DNA of 32,982 nucleotides, taken from a bacterium. GTDB lineage: Bacteria; Patescibacteriota; Saccharimonadia; Saccharimonadales; Saccharimonadaceae. Positions 16,431-26,814 of the stretch are shown piece after piece (positions within the stretch are counted from its first letter, which is position 1; each line of letters opens with the position of its first letter). The notes under the pieces were generated by a model, which saw only the letters and a list, made by a program, of their open reading frames with translations, was not told where the DNA came from and ran no database searches. The stretch covers positions 1-32,982 of the forward strand of contig JAUIII010000010.1 in assembly GCA_030431855.1 (NCBI GenBank), read 5' to 3'. A program made the translations under genes and the position numbers.

Positions 16431-17655
16431 TTCATACAACGCTTCCCTGCCTTTAGTGATGCATATTGATTTAAATAGCTGCTTTGCCACTGTCGAGCAG
16501 CAAGCCCGGCCGATGCTACGAGGAAAGCCAGTGGCAATCATGAATCGTCGCACTGAACACACTATGATAATCACTGCCAGCTACGAAGCAAAGGCCATGG
16601 GTGTAAAGCTTGGCATGCGGTTTCGCGACGCAAAGAAACTGTACCCAGAATTAATCGGACTTGAAAGTGACCCACCGAAGTATCGGTATGTGTATCATAA
16701 ACTGCTCGATATCATGAATGACTATTCGGCGCACGTACGCATGAAGAGTATCGACGAAGGAGTAATCGATTTTTCGGAAAGCACCGAAGTGCTAAAGGGA
16801 CGAGATTTGAGCGAAATTGGGTATGAAATAAAACAGCGACTCAAAGACGAAGTAGGCTGCGCCATGCGCTGCAACGTAGGTATTGCTACAAATCGATTTT
16901 TAGCTAAAACAGCGGCAGGGCTGCACAAGCCAGACGGGCTAGATGTCTTAACGTCGCACAATATACGGGAAGTATTTTCGACGCTGGAGCTGACTGACAT
17001 TACTGGCATTGCCGAGCGCATGGAGCGTCGACTCAACGCAGTGGGTATTTACACTCCCCTACAGTTTCTCGACGCCGACCCGGTGACGCTGCAAAAAATG
17101 GTCTATAAAAGTATTTGTGGACTCGAGTGGCATCAGCGCCTGCGGGGATGGGAAGTCGACAAACGTGACTTTCCCATTCGCACTGCCGGGAGGCAATATG
17201 TGCTCGAGCGGTTCGATTTGAATCATGAGCAAGTATTGCAGCGGCTGCATAATTTGTGTGAAAGTGTAGGCTATAAAGTACGATCACAGGGCCTAGTGGC
17301 GCGAGGTGTGGCAGTACATGCGCGCAGTCGCTCGCGAGGATATTGGCATAGCAGGCACATGGCCAGCGTGCCGTTTTTTAGCAACCAAACGATCTACACT
17401 ATTGCGGCCCAGCTGTTCGCCAACGCTCCCAGCGACCCAAAAGAAATCGGTGTGACCTGCTATGAACTCAGTGAAGCACATGAAAATCAGCTACACCTAT
17501 TTGGCGACGAACTGGTTCGTGAACACGAAATCGTCGACGCAATCGATGATATCAACAAACGCTATGGCGATCGTACAATCCATAGTGCCAATACCTTAAA
17601 CACTGGCCATTATGTAAAGCAGAAAATACCATTTGGCAGCACGCGGTATCTATAA
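16420..17655 (+). CDS. Y-family DNA polymerase (DinB/UmuC-like)
   Basis: HIDLNSCFATVEQQ, KPVAIM, MGVKLGMRFRDAKKL, KSIDEGVIDFS, IATNRFLAKTAAGLHKPDG, TDITGIAERMERRLNAVGI. Confidence 0.9.
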   Translation: MLNSSYNASLPLVMHIDLNSCFATVEQQARPMLRGKPVAIMNRRTEHTMIITASYEAKAMGVKLGMRFRDAKKLYPELIGLESDPPKYRYVYHKLLDIMNDYSAHVRMKSIDEGVIDFSESTEVLKGRDLSEIGYEIKQRLKDEVGCAMRCNVGIATNRFLAKTAAGLHKPDGLDVLTSHNIREVFSTLELTDITGIAERMERRLNAVGIYTPLQFLDADPVTLQKMVYKSICGLEWHQRLRGWEVDKRDFPIRTAGRQYVLERFDLNHEQVLQRLHNLCESVGYKVRSQGLVARGVAVHARSRSRGYWHSRHMASVPFFSNQTIYTIAAQLFANAPSDPKEIGVTCYELSEAHENQLHLFGDELVREHEIVDAIDDINKRYGDRTIHSANTLNTGHYVKQKIPFGSTRYL

Positions 17656-18159
17656 GAAAAATTCGATGTATGTTCTACGCATATTAGGAGAGAATAGCTC
17701 CGGCTGTTCTTGTATCAGTGCTGACAAATCATCCGCAGTGAACCATTTGGTTAATTCAACCTCATCCTTGTCAACACGAATGGGCGCGTCACGAGTAATT
17801 GTTCCAATGAACACCATGATAAACGCTTCGACAACCCCATGGTCGCCATGTTGGGTAGTTCGTATTTTTCCAAGCGACTGTAAATTATCTGGTTGAATGC
17901 CTATTTCTTCAAAACATTCGCGAGGGGCTGCTTCTTCGTACGTCTCACCTACATCAACATGTCCAGTTGCAGCCCATGTCCACTTGCCGGGATTCGATTT
18001 TTTCTTTTTGCTTCTTTGCTGGAGTAAAAAGTTGCCTGCATCGTCGCGCAGGACAATGTAAGCGTGACGTAAAATCCAACCATGCTTCCACGCTTCTTCG
18101 CGAGTGGCTACACGCACTGGCTGGTCATTCTCGTCAACAATTTGTAATCGCTCGGGCAT
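17650..18159 (-). CDS. NUDIX hydrolase (Idi-like subgroup)
   Basis: Nudix box GHVDVGETYEEAAPRECFEEIGI. Confidence 0.9.
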   Translation of the reverse strand: MPERLQIVDENDQPVRVATREEAWKHGWILRHAYIVLRDDAGNFLLQQRSKKKKSNPGKWTWAATGHVDVGETYEEAAPRECFEEIGIQPDNLQSLGKIRTTQHGDHGVVEAFIMVFIGTITRDAPIRVDKDEVELTKWFTADDLSALIQEQPELFSPNMRRTYIEFFL

Positions 18160-18165
18160 AGTAAG

Positions 18166-18173
18166 AGTATACT
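18166..18173. promoter_or_regulatory. Palindromic bidirectional -10 box shared by divergent genes
   Basis: AGTATACT reads TATACT on both strands; 7 nt to ATG 18181 (+), 6 nt to ATG 18159 (-). Confidence 0.65.
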
Positions 18174-18180
18174 AGATACT

Positions 18181-18357
18181 ATGAACAAATCAGTAATTCT
18201 ATTGTTTGCAGCGGTGTTCGGTACACTTGGCGCCTACGTGTCTGTGCTATTTGGTGACAATAGTTTACTAGGCGGTTGGAGTATCCTGTGTAGCACGCTT
18301 GGTGGCTTTTTCGGCATTTGGCTGGCGGTATGGCTTGCGAAACGTTTTGAGTGGTAA
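18181..18357 (+). CDS. Small two-TM membrane protein, 58 aa
   Basis: MNKSVILLFAAVFGTLGAYVSVLFGDNSLLGGWSILCSTLGGFFGIWLAVWLAKRFEW; stop TAA overlaps the tilS ATG by one base. Confidence 0.75.
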   Translation: MNKSVILLFAAVFGTLGAYVSVLFGDNSLLGGWSILCSTLGGFFGIWLAVWLAKRFEW

Positions 18358-19196
18358 TGAAATATATTGTGGCAGTCAGTGGCGGGGTGGACTCGGTAGT
18401 TTTGCTCGATATGCTAGCTGCATCAAATGAGCACGACCTGGTTGTCGCTCATTTCGATCATGGTATCCGCGACGACAGCAAAGATGACGCTCGTTTTGTA
18501 GCCGCGCTAGCTCATGCATATGGACTACCGTTTGAAACGAGGCGCGAAGAACTGGGGGCCAAGGCGAGTGAAGAAACGGCACGTCAGCGCCGCTACCATT
18601 TTTTGCACCAGCTGGCTAAGAAATATAGCGCAGAAATAGTAACCGCCCATCATGAAGACGATGTGATTGAAACTATCGCTATCAACATAGAACGGGGAAC
18701 TGGCTGGCGAGGGCTAGCGGTAATGAGCGGCAGCATCTACCGCCCCCTACTCGACATGACAAAATTTGAAATATATGAATATGCGCTGCGACACGACTTA
18801 GAGTGGGTAGAAGACGTAACGAACACGAGTCGGCAATATCTGCGCAATCGAATTCGTTTTCGCATTGCCCAGTATCTTACGCACGAAAACAAAAAACTAC
18901 TGGTTGCCGCCTGGCTACAGCAGCGCGAAATACGAGCTGCAATTGCAGGCGAATGCGACACAGTTCTTGGTACGCAAAATGTCTACTCGCGATATTTCTT
19001 TACGCACATCGACGAACAAACAGCACTAGAGTTACTGTGGTCGATTGTAGAGAAACACCATGCAAGTCTTACGCGCCCGCAGCGCAAACGACTACTTCAT
19101 GCAATAAAAGTTTTGCCAGCAGGCGCAACCTTTCAGGCGGGTAACGGTATTTCGCTTCATCTCACGAAGCGAGAATTCGTTGTCAAAACAGAGTAA
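18357..19196 (+). CDS. tilS: tRNA(Ile)-lysidine synthase
   Basis: PP-loop SGGVDSVVLLDML, VAHFDHGIRDDSKDDARFV, TAHHEDDVIETIAINIERGTGWRGL, YLRNRIR. Located upstream of ftsH as in many bacteria. Confidence 0.93.
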   Translation: MKYIVAVSGGVDSVVLLDMLAASNEHDLVVAHFDHGIRDDSKDDARFVAALAHAYGLPFETRREELGAKASEETARQRRYHFLHQLAKKYSAEIVTAHHEDDVIETIAINIERGTGWRGLAVMSGSIYRPLLDMTKFEIYEYALRHDLEWVEDVTNTSRQYLRNRIRFRIAQYLTHENKKLLVAAWLQQREIRAAIAGECDTVLGTQNVYSRYFFTHIDEQTALELLWSIVEKHHASLTRPQRKRLLHAIKVLPAGATFQAGNGISLHLTKREFVVKTE

Positions 19197-19279
19197 AAAC
19201 TGCTATTATTATAAGAAGTGAAACATTGAAATTACTCTTGTTAGTATGACGCTCGGAAAGGACGGACACACAATAATTT

Positions 19280-21145
19280 ATGGCAACTATGAATAAACCA
19301 CCCAAAGGTGGCATCAGCAATACACTCCGACTCACCCTGTTTTGGACGCTGCTCGTTGTGACAGTACTGGGTCTTATCGCAATCTTGTCGCCTCAAGACC
19401 CTTTGAAAGAGGTAAGCCTGAGTAGCGTTGTGAATCGCGCTAACGATGGTGAGATTAGCAAGCTAGAAGTAGAAGGCAACACGGTAAAAGTGACACCAAA
19501 GGGTAGCGACAAAGCGACTGAAGTTGCAATTAAAGATGACAGCGGAACACTGTATGATCAAGGTCTCGATGAAGATGCGAAGACCGAGATTACGTATGTA
19601 CAGCCATCTGGCACAAGCGACGCGTTGTGGACTATGGCCGGTATTTTGTTGCCGGTGCTGCTTATCGGTGCATTATTCGTTTTCATGATGCGACAAGCAC
19701 AAGGACAAAACAATCAGGCGATGGGCTTTGGAAAAAGCAAGGCAAAATTATACGGACTCGATAAAGAGCGAGTAACCTTTACCGATATAGCTGGAAATGA
19801 TTCGGCCAAACAAGATCTAGAAGAAGTTGTCGACTTCCTAAAGCATCCGAAAAAGTACCAACAACTTGGCGCAAAGATACCGAAGGGCGTATTGCTAGTC
19901 GGTAACCCAGGTACTGGCAAGACCATGCTTGCGCGTGCGGTTGCCGGTGAGGCAAATGTTCCATTCTTTAGTATCTCTGGTTCAGAATTCGTAGAAATGT
20001 TTGTGGGTGTGGGTGCATCTCGTGTGCGCGACCTCTTTGCAAAGGCAAAGAAAAACGCCCCGGCAATTATATTTATTGATGAGATCGATGCAGTTGGTCG
20101 TAAGCGCGGTAGTGGAATGGGCGGTGGCCATGACGAGCGAGAACAAACTTTGAACCAAATTTTGGTTGAAATGGATGGTTTCGAAACTGGCACAAATGTC
20201 ATCGTGCTAGCAGCAACCAACCGCGCAGATGTACTTGACCCTGCCTTGCTTCGTCCAGGCCGTTTCGACCGCCGCACAAATATTATGCTACCAGAGCGAA
20301 AGGACCGCGAAGCAATTTTAAAGGTTCACTTTAAAAACAAACCAACCGAAGCAAACGTAAACCTAGACAAGCTTGCGGCAAAGACTGCAGGTAGTAGCGG
20401 TGCGGATCTTGCCAATATTGCAAACGAAGCTGCCATTATTACCGCCCGTCGTAATGCTAAAAAAATCACGAACGCTGACATCACAGAAGCATTTGAAAAA
20501 GTTGCCATTGGTCCTGAACGTAAAGCTAAGGTAATGAACGAAAAAGAAAAAGAACTAACGGCATATCACGAGGCAGGACACGCGATTGTAGGACATGTGT
20601 TGCCAGACTCAGACCCAGTTCACAAGGTTACCATTATCCCTCGCGGTGGTACGGGTGGTGTCACATGGTTCTTGCCGCCTGAAGACAAAAGTTATACGAA
20701 TGTGTATGAATTTAAAGACATTCTTGCTCGCGCAATGGGTGGTCGTATTGCTGAAAAAATAAAGTATGGCAGCGATGGAATCACAACTGGTGCTGGCAAT
20801 GATTTACGTAAAGCAACCGAAATTGCACGTGACATGGTGATTGAACAGGGTATGGGCAAAAAGCTACGCGACCAAGTATTCCACGAAGACAATGGTGGCA
20901 TGGTGTTCGACAAGATTACGCACGAGCGACCATATAGTGATGACACCGCCAAGCAGATTGATAGTGAAGTCGAGCTACTAATCAAAGAGGCAGCAGGTCG
21001 TGCTGAAGCAGTGATCCGGGCTAACATGGCGGGGCTTGAAAAATTAGCAGGTGCACTGCTAAAGGAAGAGACAATTGAAGAAGAAATCGTTGAGCAGCTG
21101 CTTGCCGATACAAAGCTCCCGAAAGAGGCTATGCTACACGCATAA
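19280..21145 (+). CDS. ftsH: ATP-dependent zinc metalloprotease FtsH
   Basis: Walker [19 protein letters not shown] zinc site, two N-terminal TM helices. Confidence 0.98.
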   Translation: MATMNKPPKGGISNTLRLTLFWTLLVVTVLGLIAILSPQDPLKEVSLSSVVNRANDGEISKLEVEGNTVKVTPKGSDKATEVAIKDDSGTLYDQGLDEDAKTEITYVQPSGTSDALWTMAGILLPVLLIGALFVFMMRQAQGQNNQAMGFGKSKAKLYGLDKERVTFTDIAGNDSAKQDLEEVVDFLKHPKKYQQLGAKIPKGVLLVGNPGTGKTMLARAVAGEANVPFFSISGSEFVEMFVGVGASRVRDLFAKAKKNAPAIIFIDEIDAVGRKRGSGMGGGHDEREQTLNQILVEMDGFETGTNVIVLAATNRADVLDPALLRPGRFDRRTNIMLPERKDREAILKVHFKNKPTEANVNLDKLAAKTAGSSGADLANIANEAAIITARRNAKKITNADITEAFEKVAIGPERKAKVMNEKEKELTAYHEAGHAIVGHVLPDSDPVHKVTIIPRGGTGGVTWFLPPEDKSYTNVYEFKDILARAMGGRIAEKIKYGSDGITTGAGNDLRKATEIARDMVIEQGMGKKLRDQVFHEDNGGMVFDKITHERPYSDDTAKQIDSEVELLIKEAAGRAEAVIRANMAGLEKLAGALLKEETIEEEIVEQLLADTKLPKEAMLHA

Positions 21146-21154
21146 GGACGCACA

Positions 21155-22786
21155 ATGGGCCGAGTACAAAGCGTCGTCGCACGAGCCAATAAAAAGCTAA
21201 CGGTCCAGTTTGCAGCAGTTTTGATAGCAGGCTCATCACTGATGGGGATGTTGTTTGGCTTCCTTCGCGAACGTCTGCTGAATGCGACGTATTTCGATAC
21301 ATATAAAGTCGGGCTAGACGCCTACACGACAGCATTTACAATACCCGACTTCATGTTTTTCATACTTGTCTCGGGTGCACTGAGTGTTACATTTATTCCC
21401 GTGTTTAACCAGCGACTTGCTGGTGGTAACAAAAAGTCGGCTTGGGAGCTTTCGACAAGCATGGTAAATATGATGGCTATTGCTACGTTTATAGCAAGCA
21501 TCCTAATTATCATATTTGCCGATCAACTTGCGTACCTACTAGCGCCTGGCTATTCAGAAACCGGACATGCCCTAACGGTCAGTATGATGCGAGTGATTGC
21601 TATCAACCCATTCTTGTTCGCAATTGCGACTGTGGTGGCGAGTGTACAGCAAGCAGTTGGTCGATTTACCTTTTACGCGCTCGCGCCAACCATCTATAAC
21701 ATCGGCATTATTATCGGCATTGTCTATTTCACGAACGGTATATCTATATTTGGCTGGGAGATATTTGATGGCGGTATTATGGGTGTCGCCCTTGGTGTTG
21801 TACTAGGTTCAATCATGCAGCTTCTTGTGAGTTGTATGGGACTCATTGGCCTCGGGTTTGACTATCGATTTAAGATTCACTGGAAAAATAAAGGTTTCCG
21901 TAAAGTGCTCACCCTGCTGCCAGCGCGCTCGCTCGACCAGGGCATGGACTACATCGTAGGCATGGTAGAAAACAACCTCGCGTCGCGAATGGCGCCTGGA
22001 ACTGTGCGTGCATTCAACCAGGCAACCATGCTGCATCTTGCACCGATTAACCTTATCGGCGTAGCGATTTCAACCGCAGCCTTCCCGAAACTTACTGAGC
22101 AGCTGAGCGAGGGAAAGCAATCACTCTTTAGAGACCAGCTACAAACGGTGCTTAGAGTCATTGTTTGGCTGGCGCTTCCAGTTGCAATGATAACGTTCTT
22201 TACTCGTGGGTATATCGTCAACTTTATTAAGCCTGGTGGTAACTCGCTCATGGCAGGTCTGCTGGCTATTTTAACCATCGCTATCGTGGCTCGATCGGTA
22301 TATTATATTGCCGCACGTAGTTTTTATGCACAGCAGGATACAAAGACGCCAATGTATGTATCGCTCTTTGCGATTGGTCTGAATATTGCATTGGCGATAT
22401 GGTTTACGCAGACGCTCCGCATGGGTGCGTATGGTCTAGCATTTGCGCAGTCTATTATGGCAGTTGTGGAAGTAGCGATTCTACTACAAATAATGAGCGT
22501 ACGCATAAATGGACTGCTTGATAGAAATTTTTGGCATGCGGTCGGCAGAATGGCCAGTGCAACAGGCATTATGTCTGTGGTGAGTTATGTGTTGGTAACA
22601 CTGATGCCGCTGCAAGCAGGTGATTACAGTAGTTTCTACATATCATTTCCAAAGTTCTTGTTCATCACAACGGTAAGCTTCAGCGTGTATGTTGTGCTTA
22701 GCAAATTATTTAAGCTAAGCGAAGCCAACCCAGTACTACACAGCATAAGTGCAGCATGGCGACGTCTGAATCGCCAAGCGAGCTAA
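21155..22786 (+). CDS. murJ: Lipid II flippase MurJ (MviN family)
   Basis: Polytopic; GFLRERLLNATYFDTYKVGLDAYTTAFTIPDFMFFILVSGALSVTFIPVF signature. Confidence 0.93.
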   Translation: MGRVQSVVARANKKLTVQFAAVLIAGSSLMGMLFGFLRERLLNATYFDTYKVGLDAYTTAFTIPDFMFFILVSGALSVTFIPVFNQRLAGGNKKSAWELSTSMVNMMAIATFIASILIIIFADQLAYLLAPGYSETGHALTVSMMRVIAINPFLFAIATVVASVQQAVGRFTFYALAPTIYNIGIIIGIVYFTNGISIFGWEIFDGGIMGVALGVVLGSIMQLLVSCMGLIGLGFDYRFKIHWKNKGFRKVLTLLPARSLDQGMDYIVGMVENNLASRMAPGTVRAFNQATMLHLAPINLIGVAISTAAFPKLTEQLSEGKQSLFRDQLQTVLRVIVWLALPVAMITFFTRGYIVNFIKPGGNSLMAGLLAILTIAIVARSVYYIAARSFYAQQDTKTPMYVSLFAIGLNIALAIWFTQTLRMGAYGLAFAQSIMAVVEVAILLQIMSVRINGLLDRNFWHAVGRMASATGIMSVVSYVLVTLMPLQAGDYSSFYISFPKFLFITTVSFSVYVVLSKLFKLSEANPVLHSISAAWRRLNRQAS

Positions 22787-22811
22787 AAACTGGTATAATT
22801 ACCTCTGATAT

Positions 22812-24590
22812 ATGGACCAGAACAACATTAGAAATTTTTGTATTATTGCTCATATCGACCATGGTAAATCAACGTTGGCCGACAGAATGCTTGAATTGAC
22901 CGGGACCGTACAGCAGCGCGACATGAAAACTCAGCTGCTCGACAGTATGGACCTAGAGCGCGAAAAAGGCATCACCATAAAACTTGCCCCAGTGCGGATG
23001 AGCTATAACGGGGTTGATTTGAATTTGATAGATACGCCTGGGCATGTCGACTTTAGCTATGAAGTAAGTCGTAGTTTACAAGCATGTGAGGGCGCCATCT
23101 TGGTGGTGGATGCGAGTCAGGGCATTCAGGCCCAGACACTCGCAAACGTGTACCTGGCACTTGAACAAGACCTAGAGATTATACCTGTGCTTAACAAGGT
23201 AGATTTGCCTGCGGCGGATGTACCGCGGGTTAGTGCAGAGGTAAAGAATTTGCTCGGGTGTAGTGATGAGGCAATTTTGAAAATTAGCGCAAAAACAGGC
23301 GAAGGTGTGACGGATGTGCTTGACGCAGTAATTGAACGCATATTGCCACCAATGGGCGAACCGACACGACCCACACGGTCGTTGATTTTTGATAGTTACT
23401 ACGATGATTATCGAGGCGTTATTTTGTATACCAGAGTCGTCGACGGTTCTATTAAAAAAGGCGACACGATTGAGATGTTAGCAACGGGCGCACACGGACT
23501 AGCGCTTGAAGTTGGGTCGCTAAGTCCCACGATGAAATCAGAAGCCGAGATTAGTACTGGCGAAATTGGGTACATTGTGACGAATCTAAAGACAACGCGA
23601 GACGCGAAAGTAGGCGACACTGTTACTATAAAGCGCGCACACGCTAGTGAACCCTTGCCTGGTTATAAAAACGTGCAACCTTTTGTATATGCGGGGTTCT
23701 TCCCCGTTTCAAACGAAGACTACAATGATTTGAAAGACGCGATTGAAAAATTATCACTCAGTGATTCGGCATTGCAGTTTGAGCCAGAAAATTCACCAGT
23801 ACTTGGGTTTGGTGTGCGGATTGGTTTCCTAGGCCTCCTTCATATGGATATTGTTCGTGAACGTTTGGAGCGTGAATATGATTTGGATTTGGTGGTAACC
23901 AACCCAAGCACGGACTACCAAATTACTATGACGACCGGCGAAGAGATAGACATAAAATCTGCAGCCGATTTACCGCCCGTAACCAAAATCAATGAAATTC
24001 GTGAGCCATGGATTGACGGTGAGATTGTTGTCCCCTCAGACTACATAGGTTCTGTTATTCAACTGATAGTCTCGAAGCGTGGCCGTCAAAAAAATCTTAG
24101 CTACATTGATGAAAGAGCACTTATTTCGTTTGAGGCACCGTTAGCAAACCTACTGACAGATTTTTACGATCAACTTAAAAGTGTCACTAGTGGCTACGGT
24201 AGTTTTAATTACGAACTGGCAGGCTATCATGCGGAAGACCTGGTGCGTGTAGATTTCTATGTAGGTGGTGAAATGGTAGATGCGCTTTCAGTGATGGCGC
24301 ATCGTTCTGAATCACAAAGCTTAGGCCGTGACGTTGTAAAGAAGCTTAAGGATGTCGTGCCGCGCCAAAGTTTCCAGGTCAGTTTGCAGGCTGCGATTGG
24401 TGGAAAGTTCATCGCCCGCGAGGACATATCTGCCTATAGAAAAGATGTCACCACAGGCCTGTATGGCGGTGATGTATCGCGCAAGAAAAAAGTACTTGCC
24501 AAACAAGCCAAGGGCAAAAAGCGCATGAAACGCTTTGGAAAAGTCGACATTCCCTCTGAAGCATTTACCGTAATGCTAAAGAGAGACTAG
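22812..24590 (+). CDS. lepA: Elongation factor 4
   Basis: IAHIDHGKSTLADRMLE, DTPGHVDFSYEVSRSL, NKVDLPAAD and LepA C-terminal domain. Confidence 0.98.
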   Translation: MDQNNIRNFCIIAHIDHGKSTLADRMLELTGTVQQRDMKTQLLDSMDLEREKGITIKLAPVRMSYNGVDLNLIDTPGHVDFSYEVSRSLQACEGAILVVDASQGIQAQTLANVYLALEQDLEIIPVLNKVDLPAADVPRVSAEVKNLLGCSDEAILKISAKTGEGVTDVLDAVIERILPPMGEPTRPTRSLIFDSYYDDYRGVILYTRVVDGSIKKGDTIEMLATGAHGLALEVGSLSPTMKSEAEISTGEIGYIVTNLKTTRDAKVGDTVTIKRAHASEPLPGYKNVQPFVYAGFFPVSNEDYNDLKDAIEKLSLSDSALQFEPENSPVLGFGVRIGFLGLLHMDIVRERLEREYDLDLVVTNPSTDYQITMTTGEEIDIKSAADLPPVTKINEIREPWIDGEIVVPSDYIGSVIQLIVSKRGRQKNLSYIDERALISFEAPLANLLTDFYDQLKSVTSGYGSFNYELAGYHAEDLVRVDFYVGGEMVDALSVMAHRSESQSLGRDVVKKLKDVVPRQSFQVSLQAAIGGKFIAREDISAYRKDVTTGLYGGDVSRKKKVLAKQAKGKKRMKRFGKVDIPSEAFTVMLKRD

Positions 24591-24628
24591 CAGCACTCGG
24601 TTCACCACGCCGATGATATACTACCTAC

Positions 24629-25237
24629 GTGCGAACAATCAAAAATATTCATCCAATCTTTACATTTTCAAGTATTGAATACTTGATAGGTGGCTTATTG
24701 GCACTGTGTATGACGGGTGTATTATTTTACCCCACCATTTATAACGACACCGCGATTTCTTCGTATATGTTATACGAGCAAGACCATCCCTCGGCACTCC
24801 GAAAATCATACACAGAAATACAAGACAGCGTGAATAGCAGTAAGTTTGCCGCGGATGCCACGCTGTTTATCGTGTGGGCGGCTGTAGGGCTACTACTATA
24901 CAGCCTCGCGGAAGTATTCATAAAGTTGTTCACGTTTTTTGTAGTGATAAAAAACAAGCAACGTACACAGCCTAGCGATGGCAGCAAATCGGTAATAGAT
25001 ATGGGAAAGCGTGCTTTCGTACGTTTCGCTGCAATTGGTGCAATATATATGCTCGGCCTAGTGACCATCGGCTACGGAGTCCCACTGGTTGTGTACGTTC
25101 TCTCGCTTATTTCGCCAGGCTGGGCGCTTGTGCTCGCAGCACTCCTGCTGTGGTTCGTAGTGCTAGCTTTAATTCATGCTTTGGTTGTTCTAACACGGCT
25201 AGTATTTTTAAGAACAAGGCTACTTGAATCTAAATAA
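24629..25237 (+). CDS. Multi-TM membrane protein, paralog A
   Basis: SVNSSKFAADATLFIVWAAVG and LIHALVVLTRLVFLRTRL shared with 26815-27447; GTG start 6 nt after TATACT. Confidence 0.8.
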   Translation: MRTIKNIHPIFTFSSIEYLIGGLLALCMTGVLFYPTIYNDTAISSYMLYEQDHPSALRKSYTEIQDSVNSSKFAADATLFIVWAAVGLLLYSLAEVFIKLFTFFVVIKNKQRTQPSDGSKSVIDMGKRAFVRFAAIGAIYMLGLVTIGYGVPLVVYVLSLISPGWALVLAALLLWFVVLALIHALVVLTRLVFLRTRLLESK

Positions 25238-26744
25238 ACCAGATGTGTTGCCATGTGAAAAAGCTGACGATGTTGTGAAGCACTAACCAGCTAGCCTGGC
25301 CCCATCCTTCCCAAAACCAATGCTCGTAACCCCGCACGATATAGGTAAAGACACCGCCACCTTGAATTGCCACGGTCACTAACATAAGCGACAGCCCAAG
25401 AACAGTGTAGTTATATATGCGGTAATAGCGCCCTGCGTGCAGCACGGCATATACGAAAATGGCAAAAAGTAACGGAATGACAGGCAACAAGTATCGACCG
25501 TTGATTGCCACTGGCACTGCGGTGATCAGATAGCTGCCATATAGTTTTACGGCCAGTACACCTACATAGACCGCGCTTATAAGCAAGGCTGGCGTTACAA
25601 ACGACCACCGTGTCACTAGCTGCCTCCAAAAACGCAGTAGGGCTAACATACCCGCCACGATAAACAATACACCAAGTGGCCACACAAGTGGAAGCGGCGA
25701 CCTTGTTTGGTAGCCATTTGTTGGTCCGGCAAGTGTAAAGACCAATCGCTGCATCATGCCTGGCACCCAATCATCATACATAAACTCTATAAATGATTTG
25801 GGCTGGAAGTCTGCAGACTTAGATTCAATCATACGATTGTTGCGTTGCCAGGGTCCATATGCTTGGCAGGCATCTTTATCGAACACGGTGTCGCACCCGG
25901 GTATAAAGCTGTCATACCGTATGTAATTATCAACGTATCGAATATTAAAGAACGACCCAAGAAGCACCAGGCCAATAAGGCTTACTTTGAGAGCTGTAGA
26001 CAGAGCGCCAAATAATGATGAAAGTTCTTTTATTGCCGACGTAAAACCATGCTTTTTTACAACCAGTACACAAAGCCATAGTAACCACAGGCCAGCTCCA
26101 AGAACCAACGGCATAGATGCATACTTCACAGGTAGCATTAAAAGCAGCGTGCCCACAAGCAGTATCGTATCTAGCACTGGCAAACGCACATGAGTTTTTA
26201 CATAGTTTGTAATACGAATGAGCAACCAAAAACTGATTGCCGTCAGAAGGAGTAGCAAGTTGTCATAATTAAGCTGCCCCGCCATGAGCGGAAGTATTGG
26301 AATCAACGAAAATGCAGCAATGACGCCGTTTGTGGCTGCCTTCGACAAGCGTCCTGCCAAGAAAGCTTTGCGGTAAAAAATGAGCGCACCAACTACCATG
26401 GCGATATTAAGTGTACGAAGTAAAATAATAGTAGTAATTTCAGAAAAGCCTAGGCTATCTAACAGTCGATACGGGAAGCTCATTAGGTAGTGAAACAAAT
26501 ACGATGGATCAGCCGTAGCCGCACCGTATTGAGCCATGTCGCGTGTCGGCTCAATTCCAAATGGTAGCAGATGGTCACCATATATCTTTATCAGGCCAAA
26601 ATGGAACTCTTCATCGAATGCCATGGGGTAGAGGCTTGCGGTTGCAACCCAAAGTGAACCGAGGACAAACCATACTATGACAAACACGAAGAATGTGTCA
26701 GATCGCAGTATGTTTGAAAAGAAATTGCCAAGCCGATGTACCAT
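25230..26744 (-). CDS. Polytopic membrane protein, DUF2142/GT-C glycosyltransferase-like
   Basis: About 11 TM; acidic motif PMAFDEEFHFGLIKIYGDHLLPFG in first loop as in membrane GT-C enzymes. Confidence 0.65.
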   Translation of the reverse strand: MVHRLGNFFSNILRSDTFFVFVIVWFVLGSLWVATASLYPMAFDEEFHFGLIKIYGDHLLPFGIEPTRDMAQYGAATADPSYLFHYLMSFPYRLLDSLGFSEITTIILLRTLNIAMVVGALIFYRKAFLAGRLSKAATNGVIAAFSLIPILPLMAGQLNYDNLLLLLTAISFWLLIRITNYVKTHVRLPVLDTILLVGTLLLMLPVKYASMPLVLGAGLWLLWLCVLVVKKHGFTSAIKELSSLFGALSTALKVSLIGLVLLGSFFNIRYVDNYIRYDSFIPGCDTVFDKDACQAYGPWQRNNRMIESKSADFQPKSFIEFMYDDWVPGMMQRLVFTLAGPTNGYQTRSPLPLVWPLGVLFIVAGMLALLRFWRQLVTRWSFVTPALLISAVYVGVLAVKLYGSYLITAVPVAINGRYLLPVIPLLFAIFVYAVLHAGRYYRIYNYTVLGLSLMLVTVAIQGGGVFTYIVRGYEHWFWEGWGQASWLVLHNIVSFFTWQHIWFI

Positions 26745-26814
26745 CTATGTACAGTATACCAGCCAGATAGGAAGAAGCTTGCAACCAAGCCACTAATTTG
26801 GTTACAGTAAGCGT

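Noticed and set aside
19714-21189. Long antisense ORFs within ftsH (19714..20277 -, 20692..21189 -)
   Set aside because: Shadow ORFs of a highly conserved gene; Ser/Ala-rich composition typical of antisense translation.
24594-24612. Terminator after lepA
   Set aside because: No convincing stem plus T-tract found between the lepA stop and the next promoter.
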